Notes under the pieces: generated by a model
Seen by the model: the letters and a program-made list of their open reading frames with translations, nothing else
What the model was told of the DNA's origin: nothing
The model's database searches: none
From: Oceanospirillaceae bacterium
GTDB taxonomy: Bacteria > Pseudomonadota > Gammaproteobacteria > Pseudomonadales > Oceanobacteraceae
DNA length: 63,118 nucleotides
Direction: 5' to 3'
NCBI GenBank assembly: GCA_002723385.1
Contig: PBNY01000049.1
Coordinates: 1 to 63,118, forward strand
Translations under genes and position numbers: made by a program
Shown: positions 1 through 9,156 of the stretch, one piece after another
Position numbering within the stretch: position 1 is the stretch's first letter
Layout of the letters: each line of letters starts with the position of its first letter

Positions 1-124
1 CAGACTGTGTTGTTGATCTTGGAAAGGACTTGCCATTCCCAAGTCGGGCCGCGTAGGTTCAACGCCTTGCCTGATGAATGTTTAACCGATAACAGGGTAC
101 GTTCATTAATTGAGAACGCCCCCT
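1..124 (-). repeat. End of an insertion-sequence-like element, cut by the window edge
   Basis: Read on the minus strand, this segment matches the left part of the element at 51609-51876. Shared blocks occur in the same order: GGCGTTCTCAATTA, CCTGTTAT, TCATCAGGC, AGGCGTTGAAC, CCTTTCCAAG and CAACAACACAG. The inverted-repeat end lies at about 105-124, roughly 30 bp upstream of the rhdA start. No transposase is visible in the part present. Whether this is the end of a full insertion sequence or of a short non-autonomous copy cannot be seen, because the rest is outside the window. Confidence 0.7.
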
Positions 125-152
125 AATTCTGAATCCTGCCGGAGAACCCGTC

Positions 153-974
153 ATGACTGATCTGCCGTTGCTGCTGGAACCTGAACAACTGGCCACCTTG
201 CTGCCGCTGGAGAACACACTGATTCTGGATCAGAGCAAGGCAGACTGTTACGCAGAAGGGCATGTTCCCGGCGCTATCCATCTGGATTTCAAACGCCTGC
301 AACTGGGCGTTGCGCCAACGCCCGGCGCACTGCCATCAATGGAAGATTTGTCTGCCCTGTTCAGTGAGCTTGGACTAACACCCGATACCACCGTGATTAC
401 CTACGACGATGAAGGTGGTGGCTGGGCCGGTCGCTTGATCTGGGCTCTGGATATGATCGGCCATACCAGGTACGCCTATCTCAACGGTGGTATTCACGCC
501 TGGCGTCTGGCGGACTTGCCGACCGAACAAACCGCCAACCAGCCGGTTGCATCCGACTACTCAGTGACCGGGTTTCAAGACGGCTTTGCACTGAGCAAAG
601 AAGACATTCTGGATCGCATGGGTCAGGACACCTTTGCCATCTGGGACGCTCGTTCCGAGGCGGAATATCTGGGTGACAAGGTGATTTCCAAGCGCGGTGG
701 CCATATTCCAGGCGCAGTGAACTACGAATGGACGCGTGGCATGAACAAGGAAAATGGGCTGCGCATCAATGACCTGGACGACTTCCGCGAGCTGCTGACC
801 AGCCTGGGGCTGAGCGCCGACAAGGAAATTGCCACGCACTGCCAGACGCATCACCGTTCCGGTTTTACCTATCTGGTGGGCAAGATTCTGGGCCTCAATA
901 TCAAGGGATATGCAGGTTCCTGGTCGGAGTGGGGCAATGATGACAACACCCCGGTCGTCACAGGCCGCGAATAA
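153..974 (+). CDS. rhdA: Thiosulfate sulfurtransferase (rhodanese), RhdA type
   Basis: A 273-residue two-domain rhodanese. The N-terminal half is the inactive domain; the C-terminal half carries the catalytic loop CQTHHRS near residue 230, the loop sequence I associate with Azotobacter RhdA rather than the usual CxxGxT type. Such enzymes transfer sulfane sulfur from thiosulfate or similar donors to thiophilic acceptors in the cytoplasm. The ATG at 153 is preceded by GGAG at a normal distance. It lies just upstream of psd, the same pairing as in Pseudomonas. The only odd point is the insertion-sequence-like end that stops about 30 bp before the start codon, which may have replaced the native promoter. 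Confidence 0.93.
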   Translation: MTDLPLLLEPEQLATLLPLENTLILDQSKADCYAEGHVPGAIHLDFKRLQLGVAPTPGALPSMEDLSALFSELGLTPDTTVITYDDEGGGWAGRLIWALDMIGHTRYAYLNGGIHAWRLADLPTEQTANQPVASDYSVTGFQDGFALSKEDILDRMGQDTFAIWDARSEAEYLGDKVISKRGGHIPGAVNYEWTRGMNKENGLRINDLDDFRELLTSLGLSADKEIATHCQTHHRSGFTYLVGKILGLNIKGYAGSWSEWGNDDNTPVVTGRE

Positions 975-1056
975 TCGTCGCCCGTCGTACCGACGGGTGC
1001 CGGTCCGAATCCCGGGTACCCAGCCAAATTCAAAGAAAAACGAGATTACACGCCGT

Positions 1057-1959
1057 ATGAAAGACAAGCTGTTTATCACCAGCCAATACTTGCTTCCACA
1101 TCATGCCGTATCACGACTGGTTGGCAATCTGGCGGCGAGCGAAACCAGTTGGCTGAAAAACCTGCTGATTCGCAACTTTATGCGTCAATTTGATATTCAG
1201 CTCGATGAAGCCGAACGTCCGTACTATCAGCAATACAACAGCTTCAATGACTTTTTTACCCGTGCGTTAAAAGAAGGAGCCCGGCCTCTCGAAAAGACCG
1301 AGGGCTGTATTCCTTCACCGGTGGATGGCGCGGTTTCCCAGCTCGGTACCATTGAGCAGGGCCAGATATTCCAGGCCAAGGGCCAGTCTTTTTCGCTGAC
1401 AGAGTTACTCGGTGGTGATCGCGAGCGCGCCAAACCTTTTATGGGCGGTGAATTTGCAACGCTGTACCTGTCGCCGAGGGATTATCACCGTGTGCACATG
1501 CCAGTGACTGGCACGCTGCGTGAAATGGTGTATGTGCCGGGCGCTCTGTTCTCAGTGAACCAGACCACCGCCGAAAACGTGCCCGGATTGTTCGCCCGTA
1601 ATGAACGTCTGGTGGCTATTTTCGATACCGATTCCGGCCCGGTGGCCATGGTATTGGTCGGTGCCATGATTGTGGCGGCGATTGAAACGGTATGGGCTGG
1701 CCGCATCACACCGCTGAAGCGCGAAGTGCGTGTAACCAACTATCAGAATCCCGACCCGATCCACCTCAATGTCGGCGAGGAGATGGGCCGCTTCCTGTTG
1801 GGGTCGACCGTGGTTCTGTGCTTCCCGCCTGATACCATTCAGTGGGATGACAACCTGACATCAGGTTCGGAAGTTCGCATGGGCAAACGCATTGCTCAGT
1901 ACCAAACGCACCCGGCGTTGCCAGATGCCTCTTTCCAGACCGACGGCCAGACAAACTGA
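1057..1959 (+). CDS. psd: Phosphatidylserine decarboxylase proenzyme
   Basis: A 300-residue enzyme that decarboxylates phosphatidylserine to phosphatidylethanolamine at the inner membrane. The self-cleavage and pyruvoyl site LGST is visible, with Gly249-Ser250 at the cleavage point, 50 residues before the C-terminus as expected for the alpha chain. The reading frame is open further upstream to 829, but that part overlaps rhdA and is not Psd-like. The ATG at 1057 starts the conserved sequence [10 protein letters not shown], so it is chosen. The gene follows rhdA by about 80 bp in the same direction and could be cotranscribed with it. Length is normal for the proteobacterial enzyme. Confidence 0.96.
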   Translation: MKDKLFITSQYLLPHHAVSRLVGNLAASETSWLKNLLIRNFMRQFDIQLDEAERPYYQQYNSFNDFFTRALKEGARPLEKTEGCIPSPVDGAVSQLGTIEQGQIFQAKGQSFSLTELLGGDRERAKPFMGGEFATLYLSPRDYHRVHMPVTGTLREMVYVPGALFSVNQTTAENVPGLFARNERLVAIFDTDSGPVAMVLVGAMIVAAIETVWAGRITPLKREVRVTNYQNPDPIHLNVGEEMGRFLLGSTVVLCFPPDTIQWDDNLTSGSEVRMGKRIAQYQTHPALPDASFQTDGQTN

Positions 1960-1996
1960 CTCGATCACCTCTGACAGCCCATGAACACCAGAGCCA

Positions 1997-2923
1997 TCAG
2001 GCTCTGGTGGCATCAAAGCTCAGCACTTCCGCTATGGTTTCGACTCCGAGTCGATGCATCAACACCCGGTCCAGCCCCATCGCTACACCAGCACAGTCTG
2101 GTAAACCGGCCGTGGCCATGGCGCTCAGCAAGTTCTCATCAAGTGGACGACCGTTAGACTCCTGTTCAAAGCGCGCCCGTTGTTCGTCTGCATCCGTCAG
2201 TTCGTGATAACCATTGGCCAATTCCGTGCCGTTGTAAAACAGCTCAAACCGTTCAGCCACCGGGCCATGCTCGGCAGTACCGAGTTTTGCCAGTGCCGCC
2301 TGGGTAACAGGAAAGTCATGCAGAAAGACCAGCGTATCCGAAGGCAACGCTGGTTCCATCGCATGACTGAGAATCACATCGAGCCAGCCATCGCGCGCCA
2401 GATCCAGATCCTGTCCCGCCAGTTTGACACCCAATGCGCGAACGTCAGCCTCCGTACTGCTGTGCATATCCAGCCCGGTATAGCGTTGCAGCGCTTCGCG
2501 GTAAGTGAACACAGCGACGGGTAAATCCGGCTTGTTCAGAAGAACGCGAGACAGCTCGGCCACTTCGACCATCAGATGATGATGATTCCAGCCCACCCGA
2601 TACCATTCCAGCATTGAGAATTCCGGGTTATGTCGACGCCCGGCCTCGCCTTGTCGAAAGACCTTGCAGACCTGGAAAATATCGCCGCTGCCATCACACA
2701 GCAGACGCTTCATCGCGTACTCCGGCGACGTATGTAAAAAACCGCCACTGGCGACTTCAACCGGCTCAATGTTGGGATCACACACCGGAGCCTGCCCCCA
2801 TATCGGAGTCTCGACTTCCAGCACGTCTCTTTGAGTAAAAAACGTCCGGATTTGCTGCATCAGGGTTTGACGCTCCAGCAACGCAGCACGCGTCGCGGAA
2901 GAGCCCCATTTGTGATTAGTCAT
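1997..2923 (-). CDS. epmA: EF-P lysine lysyltransferase EpmA (PoxA/GenX)
   Basis: A 308-residue class II lysyl-tRNA-synthetase-like protein lacking the anticodon-binding domain. Motif 2 (FRQGEAGRRHNPEFSMLEW) and motif 3 (AMGLDRVLMHR) are both present. EpmA attaches beta-lysine to a conserved lysine of elongation factor P, which relieves ribosome stalling at polyproline stretches. The start at 2923 is chosen over an upstream in-frame start because GGAAG lies about 7 bases before it and MTNHKWGSS matches the usual N-terminus. It lies downstream of efp on the same strand, and epmB is divergent from efp, so the substrate and both modification enzymes are clustered. Confidence 0.95.
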   Translation of the reverse strand: MTNHKWGSSATRAALLERQTLMQQIRTFFTQRDVLEVETPIWGQAPVCDPNIEPVEVASGGFLHTSPEYAMKRLLCDGSGDIFQVCKVFRQGEAGRRHNPEFSMLEWYRVGWNHHHLMVEVAELSRVLLNKPDLPVAVFTYREALQRYTGLDMHSSTEADVRALGVKLAGQDLDLARDGWLDVILSHAMEPALPSDTLVFLHDFPVTQAALAKLGTAEHGPVAERFELFYNGTELANGYHELTDADEQRARFEQESNGRPLDENLLSAMATAGLPDCAGVAMGLDRVLMHRLGVETIAEVLSFDATRA

Positions 2924-2957
2924 GGATACTTCCAAAACAGATACGCCACAAACAATA

Positions 2958-2978
2958 ACGGGAGCCAATGGCTCCCGT
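2958..2978 (-). terminator. Hairpin terminator downstream of efp
   Basis: A perfect 9-bp inverted repeat, ACGGGAGCC and GGCTCCCGT, with a 3-base loop. On the minus strand it is followed by TTATTGTTTG, giving a moderately U-rich tail. It lies between the efp stop and the epmA start, so it would end or attenuate efp transcription before epmA. Confidence 0.75.
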
Positions 2979-3040
2979 CAGACTGATATCTACCCGTCTA
3001 TCTATAGTTTCTGTCTATAGTCTATCGACGGTAAATGCCA

Positions 3041-3607
3041 TCACGCACGGCTAACGTATTCACCGGTACGGGTATCGATACGCAGCACTTCACCAACATT
3101 GATGAACAGAGGGACACGCACTACGGCACCTGTCTGCAAAGTAGCGGGCTTGCTGCCGCCTTGCGCGGTGTCGCCTTTCAGACCCGGATCCGTCTCGGTT
3201 ACTTCCAGCTCGACGAAGTTCGGAGCCGCAACAGTCAGAACAGCTCCGTTGTACAAGGTAACAACATACACGTCCTGCTCTTTCAGCCACTTGATGGTCT
3301 CACCCAATGCTTCTTCAGAGGCTGGGTGCTGCTCGAAAGAACCGTCGGTCAGCATGAAGTGCCAGAACTCACCGTCGGTGTACACGTACTCCATGTCATG
3401 TTCCATCACGTCTGCGCCTTCCAGGCTTTCACCAGACTTGAAGGTACGCTCCCAAACACGGCCGTTACGCAGGTTACGCAGTTTGACACGGTTAAAGGCC
3501 TGGCCCTTGCCGGGCTTGACGTATTCGTTATCAAGGATGGAGCACGGTTCGCCATCAAGCATGACTTTGAGACCGGATTTGAATTCGTTGGTAGAATAGT
3601 TGGCCAT
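3041..3607 (-). CDS. efp: Elongation factor P
   Basis: A 188-residue protein, exactly the usual EF-P length, with the N-terminal KOW-like domain and two OB domains. Lys34 sits in the loop PGKGQA and is the site modified by EpmA and EpmB. EF-P binds between the P and E sites of the ribosome and promotes peptide bonds at consecutive prolines. The frame is open six codons further upstream, but [12 protein letters not shown] at 3607 is the conserved start. It is divergent from epmB with only 35 bp between the start codons, so the two promoters must overlap or lie inside the neighbouring 5' regions. Confidence 0.97.
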   Translation of the reverse strand: MANYSTNEFKSGLKVMLDGEPCSILDNEYVKPGKGQAFNRVKLRNLRNGRVWERTFKSGESLEGADVMEHDMEYVYTDGEFWHFMLTDGSFEQHPASEEALGETIKWLKEQDVYVVTLYNGAVLTVAAPNFVELEVTETDPGLKGDTAQGGSKPATLQTGAVVRVPLFINVGEVLRIDTRTGEYVSRA

Positions 3608-3642
3608 GTAATAATCCAATAACAATAGGAACGTTCGATAAA

Positions 3643-4668
3643 GTGCCTATCATAGCGCGATCAACTGCCGATAAGCAGCAGGACTGGCGGCAGATTCTGG
3701 CGCAATCACTGAAAACCGCCCACGACATACGGCGCTACCTTGAGCTTCCCTCCCCATCCGACGAAGATCAACGCAACGAACAGATCGCGAGCAGGCAGTT
3801 TCCTGTACTGGTGCCGCGACCGTTTCTCGATCTTGCTGAGCCAGGCAACCCGGATGATCCAATAACACGCCAGGTGCTTCCCGACGCTGACGAGACGACG
3901 GTGCATCCGCTGTTCAGCTCAGATCCGCTGGCGGAAGCAGACGCCAACGTACAGCCGGGCATTATTCACAAGTATCAGGGCCGGGCTTTGCTGCTGCCCG
4001 CCACAGGCTGCGCAGTGAATTGCCGTTACTGTTTTCGACGTCACTTCGATTATGCCGACAACCGCATCAGCCGTGCCCAATGGCAACAGTCGCTGGAGTA
4101 TGTGCGATCAGATAACAGTCTGAGCGAGATTATTCTCAGCGGCGGTGACCCGCTGATGCTTCAGGACGATGCACTGCATCAGCTGATCTGTGATATCGAA
4201 GCGATTCCCCATATCCGTCGCTTACGCATTCATTCGAGACTGCCCGTGGTGATTCCACAGCGCCTGACTGCTCAGTTGCTGCAGCGACTATCGAACACCC
4301 GACTTAATACGACGCTGGTATTTCATATTAACCACGCAAATGAAATTGGTTGCGAATTACAGCAACAATTGAGTATTTGGAAACAAAGTGGCATTACCTT
4401 GCTGAATCAAAGCGTTTTACTCAAAGGCATTAATGACGATGCCCAAATACTGCAACAGCTGAGTGAATCACTGTTCGAGAGCGGTGTATTACCCTATTAC
4501 CTGCATGTGCTCGACCGGGTTCAGGGCGCTGCACACTTTGATCTGCCCGATGACGCGGCCCGGAAAATATTCAGGCAACTTCACAGCAAACTGCCCGGAT
4601 ATCTGGTTCCGAGACTGACACGTGAAGAAGCCGGGAAATCGGGCAAGACGCTGATCCACATGCTGTGA
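3643..4668 (+). CDS. epmB: EF-P (R)-beta-lysine synthase EpmB, lysine 2,3-aminomutase family
   Basis: A 341-residue radical-SAM enzyme with Cys123-x3-Cys127-x2-Cys130 (CAVNCRYC) for the 4Fe-4S cluster, followed by the lysine 2,3-aminomutase fold and the SGGDPL motif near residue 167. It converts (S)-alpha-lysine to (R)-beta-lysine, the donor EpmA places on EF-P. Length is nearly identical to the Escherichia enzyme. The start is GTG at 3643. It is divergent from efp. No EpmC hydroxylase is seen in the window. Confidence 0.95.
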   Translation: MPIIARSTADKQQDWRQILAQSLKTAHDIRRYLELPSPSDEDQRNEQIASRQFPVLVPRPFLDLAEPGNPDDPITRQVLPDADETTVHPLFSSDPLAEADANVQPGIIHKYQGRALLLPATGCAVNCRYCFRRHFDYADNRISRAQWQQSLEYVRSDNSLSEIILSGGDPLMLQDDALHQLICDIEAIPHIRRLRIHSRLPVVIPQRLTAQLLQRLSNTRLNTTLVFHINHANEIGCELQQQLSIWKQSGITLLNQSVLLKGINDDAQILQQLSESLFESGVLPYYLHVLDRVQGAAHFDLPDDAARKIFRQLHSKLPGYLVPRLTREEAGKSGKTLIHML

Positions 4669-4786
4669 GAACCTGCCAGATAAGATGACAGGTATCCAAA
4701 TAAGACTCTATTCTCCAGTCTGTGATTTCTGTATCTCGATCATATTGTCGGCAGTTATCACCCGGCATCGACAAAAAATCATTGCG

Positions 4787-4817
4787 TTGCAGGAAATATG
4801 GCGTAAAAGTCTATAAT
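4787..4817 (+). promoter_or_regulatory. Possible sigma-70 promoter for the PilZ-like gene
   Basis: A consensus -10 hexamer TATAAT lies at 4812-4817. The best -35 candidate is TTGCAG at 4787-4792, with a 19-bp spacer, longer than ideal. The start codon is about 35 bases downstream of the -10 box. The -10 match is strong and the -35 match is weak. Confidence 0.45.
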
Positions 4818-4852
4818 TAATCGATAACCATAATCGACAGCTATTACCGCAT

Positions 4853-6661
4853 ATGGGAAACCCAGAATTTCCAATCCGATTGCACCTGCCTGATTGCCAG
4901 CGCCCCCAGCTGAGCTTCTGCGAAGAAAATGTAGAAGCTTTGGTGAACTGGTGTTCAGATTTACCGATGGCCAACACGCAGGAAGCATCCAAACACCTGT
5001 ACGTTGCCATGCGTGAGCTTTTGCAATGGCGCGCAGCGCCGGAGTTGCGCCTGTCGATGCTGGAAGTAATCCGCCCCTATGTGCATTCGATCTGTGCCCA
5101 GCTTGAACAGCACACGGTCGATCTGAAAAAACGTCTGAACCGCTCACAGCTGCAAATTGCCACTCTGACCCAGAACCTCCATGGCAATCTGGCCAACGCC
5201 TATCTGATCACTGCGGCAGACCATTTCGGTCGCAAACACCCGGAGCCCATGACGGAAGCCCGTCTGGCCCTGGCCATGCATCGTGCCCTGACAGAGTCTG
5301 GTGCCATGATCTTGCGGGCTTATCAGCATTATGTTTCGGCTCCCAGGAATGCCTGGCTGAATCTGCATCAGTGCTATCGACTGGTTGAAGCCTCTCAGCT
5401 ACAAGCCTATCGAATCAGCGATGAGTCGCTTTGCTATGTGGAAAACTCCTCGCTTCAGGATGCCTATGTTCGTATTCTGCTGCTGGGGGCTGCCAAGCCC
5501 AACAAGTTGCGCGGCGGCGATATGGCGACCTTCTACAATGCGATTGAGTTGTGGACGGAACAATGCCTGTTAATGCCAGAGAGCCAGGCCAGACAATCGG
5601 AAGCGGAAGAATCCCTGTTTGTGATCGACCTGAATCGGGATCTCGGTCCCGTCTATCGCCAGCATTTGAGAAACCCCGAACAACACCTGATTTTCTCACT
5701 GAATCCGCAACTTCTGGTTGATAACCTGCGTCATTGGGCAGCCAATCCGAGCGGCAAGCACCCGATTACCGTGCCAGGTCGACTGAGCGACGAGTTGATC
5801 AATCACGCCGTACAATCCTGGGGCATTCTGTGGCAGCGTTCTTTCCGTCGTAATCAGTCAGAACACGAAATCGACTTCTGCGTCGGCTTGAGCGCATTGC
5901 ATTACTTCAGTGCCGGTCAGCAAACTTTTGAAGATCTGATGGAATACCTTCGCCCTCGCGCGCTGGCCGATGGCGATTTTTCTGAAGACGATAACGGATC
6001 GCTGAATACCGACGTCTGGAATGAATCCATGCGCGCCTCTTCCAAAAAGATGGCCGCCTTCGATTCCTCCACCAAAAAGGTCGCCGACTTCATTCGCCGT
6101 TACCACGGCGAAGACATCACCCACATTCCTTCGGACCCTCTGTATCCGATACAGAAGACCCGCGTCGTCAACAGCGGTCCGGGTGGCTATTGTCTGGAAT
6201 GGCCGCATTCGCCAGACACGGCGATTCAGACCGGTGAGCTGATCGGCATCCGCGAGCAAACACATGGCATGTGGTCGGTCGCGGTTGTGCGCTGGATTCG
6301 ACAAAGCCGCGACCAGAACATGCAGTTCGGAATTGAACTGCTGGCTCCCAGAGCAGAATCCGCAGCGGTTCAACTGCGCCCGAAAACCGGCCAGCCTGGG
6401 CCGTTCCTTCGAGCCTTGTACATTCCAGGGATCAAGGCAACGGCACAACCACCCACGCTGATTGTTCCGCGCCTTCCGTTCCGAACAGGTAACAAGGTTG
6501 AGTTAATCCACGTCGATATCAATGGCAAACAGCAACTGGTGAAACGCCTTGCTTCGACCAACAGCTTCAGCCAATTCCAGTTCAGAACCGCCGGTGCACG
6601 CCCCAAAGCGACCAAACAGTCGCCAACCCTGTTTGCACAGCACTCGCCGACTACCCGATAG
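4853..6661 (+). CDS. Large conserved protein with PilZ-like C-terminal part
   Basis: A 602-residue soluble protein with no signal peptide or membrane segment. The first 400 residues are helical and resemble no enzyme I recognise. The segment from about 430 to 510, with GGYCLEW, GELIGIRE, WSVAVVRWIR and FGIELLAP, has the strand pattern and phrases of PilZ-like regulatory domains, but the N-terminal RxxxR c-di-GMP signature is not evident. It sits directly upstream of a fimX-like gene, the same place as the conserved hypothetical gene PA4958 in Pseudomonas as I recall it. Position and domain suggest a role in c-di-GMP-dependent surface behaviour, which is an inference. Confidence 0.7.
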   Translation: MGNPEFPIRLHLPDCQRPQLSFCEENVEALVNWCSDLPMANTQEASKHLYVAMRELLQWRAAPELRLSMLEVIRPYVHSICAQLEQHTVDLKKRLNRSQLQIATLTQNLHGNLANAYLITAADHFGRKHPEPMTEARLALAMHRALTESGAMILRAYQHYVSAPRNAWLNLHQCYRLVEASQLQAYRISDESLCYVENSSLQDAYVRILLLGAAKPNKLRGGDMATFYNAIELWTEQCLLMPESQARQSEAEESLFVIDLNRDLGPVYRQHLRNPEQHLIFSLNPQLLVDNLRHWAANPSGKHPITVPGRLSDELINHAVQSWGILWQRSFRRNQSEHEIDFCVGLSALHYFSAGQQTFEDLMEYLRPRALADGDFSEDDNGSLNTDVWNESMRASSKKMAAFDSSTKKVADFIRRYHGEDITHIPSDPLYPIQKTRVVNSGPGGYCLEWPHSPDTAIQTGELIGIREQTHGMWSVAVVRWIRQSRDQNMQFGIELLAPRAESAAVQLRPKTGQPGPFLRALYIPGIKATAQPPTLIVPRLPFRTGNKVELIHVDINGKQQLVKRLASTNSFSQFQFRTAGARPKATKQSPTLFAQHSPTTR

Positions 6662-6992
6662 CTGGCCAGCAGCGGACAGCACAGAGAACCGATCTTGAGT
6701 TCCAGAACCCGGCGTGCGACCAATGACTATGTCTTAATGGTCATATTTGGATCGCTATTGGCTAATACGGATCAATTACTTTCTGTTACGATTCGCGGCT
6801 ATCGAGAAAATATCGTATTAATGCGTGTCATTAGGCTTTGATAGCCATAAGCGATATCAATAATTATGCAAAGTACAGTGTGTTCTAACCCTCAAATTGA
6901 TGGGGCACTCAGGTAAACGTCATCTATCCTTTGTACAATTCGATCAGGTCGGTGATTTTTCCGACGAACTGCTTTCAGGGAAACTGAGTTGA
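6662..6992. other. Non-coding gap before fimX
   Basis: This 331-bp AT-rich gap has no convincing gene on either strand. A 7-bp inverted repeat GGCTATC (6797-6803) and GATAGCC (6840-6846) brackets a region with two TATCG copies. It probably holds the fimX promoter, but no clear -35/-10 pair was found. Confidence 0.5.
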
Positions 6993-9095
6993 ATGCTTAA
7001 CGAACAAGAAACTCTGCGATTACTGATTTTCGCAACGTCGCATAACGACGCCGAGTCCATCGTCAGCCTGTTGAGAAACTCCGGTGATGCCACGCGCGCT
7101 CATTTTGTGGAATCCCTTGAAGACTTCGAACAGCAGATCCAGCAACAAACCTGGGATCTGGTGTTGTCCGAGCAGGAAGTCAAAAACGTTTCTTTTCGCG
7201 ACTTGATGCAGCAGGTGCGTCGCCTGAACAAGGACTTGCCCATCATTCTGGTCGGCGATGAAGTCGACCCGATGGTGATGGAAAACGCCCTCAAGCGTGG
7301 TGCTTGCACCATTATCCCGAGAGACGAATCCAATCTGCTGGTTCTGGCCATTCATCGCGAAATGCGTCACTTACGCAACCGCAGAGAAGCACGCGCTCTG
7401 GAAGTACGCTTGAGGGATGCCGAGAAGCGTTGTCAGTCACTGCTCGAAAGCTCTCGCGACGCCGTTGCCTACATTCACGACGGCATGCATATTTTTGCCA
7501 ACTCCGCCTACCTCAAGCTGTTCGGCTACGAATCCACTGAAGAACTGGAAGGCATGCCCATCATGGATATGGTGGATCCCGGCAGCCAGGGCGATTTCAA
7601 GCACTTCCTCAAACGTTACATTGCCCGCAAGGAGCAGAGTGACGAACTGAACACCATTGGTTTGAATGGCGAAGGCAAGCTGTTTCCAATGAAGATGGCC
7701 TTCTCGCCAGCGACCTATTCTGAAGAACGCTGTACACAGGTCACGATTCGCTCGAACGAGAAAAATACCGCGCTCGAAGCCAAGCTGCGGGAAATGAGCA
7801 ATATCGATGTCATGACCAACCTGTTCAACAAGCCGTTCTTTATGTCGCAGCTTGAAAAATCAGTGGATAGCGCGGTTCTGAGCGGCGTCAATGGCGCCAT
7901 TCTTTACGTCAACATCGACAGCTTCGGCAAGGTCAAAAACGAGGTGGGCATCAGTCTGGCGGACAAGGTACTGGTCGAACTGGCCAACGTTGTGCGCGGC
8001 TCCATTCCTGAAGACGCCAGCCCATCACGCATCAGTGAAGATATTTTTGCCTGTATCCTGATGGGTGTGGATGCCAACGAGGCACTGGAAACTGCGCAGT
8101 CCCTGTGCAAGGCCATTGAAGACACTCTGATCGATATTGGTGATCGAACCATCACGGTGACTTCCAGCATTGGTGTATCCCTGATTAATGAAAGCAGTGC
8201 TCGCCCGGAAGACGTACTGCAAAACGCTCACTGCGCAGCAGATGCCGTGCGTAACCAGGAAGGTCATCAACACGGCAATGGAGCGTCCCTGTTCGTTCCG
8301 GAAGAACCGGCCGAGGTTGAACCGGAAGATCTCAGCCTCGAAGACCGTCTTAATGAGGCGCTGCAAAACGACGGCTTGCGCCTGTTGTTCCAGCCTCTGA
8401 TCAGCCTGCGTGGTGAAGAGGCAGGACATTACGAAGCACTCTTGCGTCTGAAAATGTCGGATGGCAATGAACTGTCTGCGGGTGAATTCCTGAACCAGCC
8501 GATTATCAAGGACGAACTCAAGCGCAAGATCGACCGCTGGGTGATCCTCAACTCGGTCAAGCGACTGGCAGCTCATGTGAAGTCGGGTGAAAAAACCCGC
8601 ATCTTTATCAACCTGTCGGCACCTTCCCTGTCGGATGATTCTCTGCCCGGCTGGATTGCGGTTGCCTTGCGTGCCTCCAAGTTGCCTGCGGGCTCCATCA
8701 TCATGCAGTTCAACGAAGACGATGCCACCCGGATGCTGAAACAGGCACAGCAATTCACGGCCCAACTGCAAGATAAGGCCGTCCCGGTTTCCATCAGCCG
8801 GTTCGGATGTGCGTTGGCACCGTTCAAGAACCTGAAACATATCCCGGCCAGCTACGTCAAAATCGACGGCTCTTACACCCGTGATATGAGCACTAACCCG
8901 GAAACCCAGGATCAGTTGAAGAAAATCCTCGGTCAGCTGCATGAAGAAGATAAACAAACCATCGTGCCGCAAGTCGAGAGTGCCGCATCGCTGGCAACCT
9001 TGTGGCAGCTGGGTGTCCACTTTATTCAGGGCTATTACGTTCAGGCACCCCAGGATGGCCTGACCTACAAGTTCGAGGAAGAAAGCAGCTTCTGA
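6993..9095 (+). CDS. fimX: FimX-like protein: REC-like, PAS, degenerate GGDEF and EAL domains
   Basis: A 700-residue cytoplasmic protein. Order: REC-like domain (about 10-125), PAS (140-255), GGDEF-like (285-420) and EAL-like (445-690). The GGDEF motif is replaced by SEDIF near 348-352, so no cyclase activity is expected. The EAL triplet itself is kept (481-483), but the later catalytic positions are altered: NEDDATR where E.TE is usual, and SRFGCALAPF where DDFGTG is usual. This is the pattern of P. aeruginosa FimX, which binds c-di-GMP through its EAL domain and controls type IV pilus assembly. Length and position before serB also fit FimX, but here a 6.6-kb signalling block separates the two. 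Confidence 0.85.
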   Translation: MLNEQETLRLLIFATSHNDAESIVSLLRNSGDATRAHFVESLEDFEQQIQQQTWDLVLSEQEVKNVSFRDLMQQVRRLNKDLPIILVGDEVDPMVMENALKRGACTIIPRDESNLLVLAIHREMRHLRNRREARALEVRLRDAEKRCQSLLESSRDAVAYIHDGMHIFANSAYLKLFGYESTEELEGMPIMDMVDPGSQGDFKHFLKRYIARKEQSDELNTIGLNGEGKLFPMKMAFSPATYSEERCTQVTIRSNEKNTALEAKLREMSNIDVMTNLFNKPFFMSQLEKSVDSAVLSGVNGAILYVNIDSFGKVKNEVGISLADKVLVELANVVRGSIPEDASPSRISEDIFACILMGVDANEALETAQSLCKAIEDTLIDIGDRTITVTSSIGVSLINESSARPEDVLQNAHCAADAVRNQEGHQHGNGASLFVPEEPAEVEPEDLSLEDRLNEALQNDGLRLLFQPLISLRGEEAGHYEALLRLKMSDGNELSAGEFLNQPIIKDELKRKIDRWVILNSVKRLAAHVKSGEKTRIFINLSAPSLSDDSLPGWIAVALRASKLPAGSIIMQFNEDDATRMLKQAQQFTAQLQDKAVPVSISRFGCALAPFKNLKHIPASYVKIDGSYTRDMSTNPETQDQLKKILGQLHEEDKQTIVPQVESAASLATLWQLGVHFIQGYYVQAPQDGLTYKFEEESSF

Positions 9096-9156
9096 CCACT
9101 GCCACCTGCCTTCCAGTCTCGGCTTTGCGGTGACCACCCAGCTTCCGGCGGTTTGG

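Noticed and set aside
829..1056. N-terminal extension of Psd overlapping rhdA
   Set aside because: The added residues are not Psd-like and overlap the rhodanese coding region; the ATG at 1057 fits the family.
8025..9137. Long reading frame of 370 codons opposite fimX
   Set aside because: It is the antisense shadow of a strongly coding FimX frame, with no ribosome-binding site or recognisable domain.
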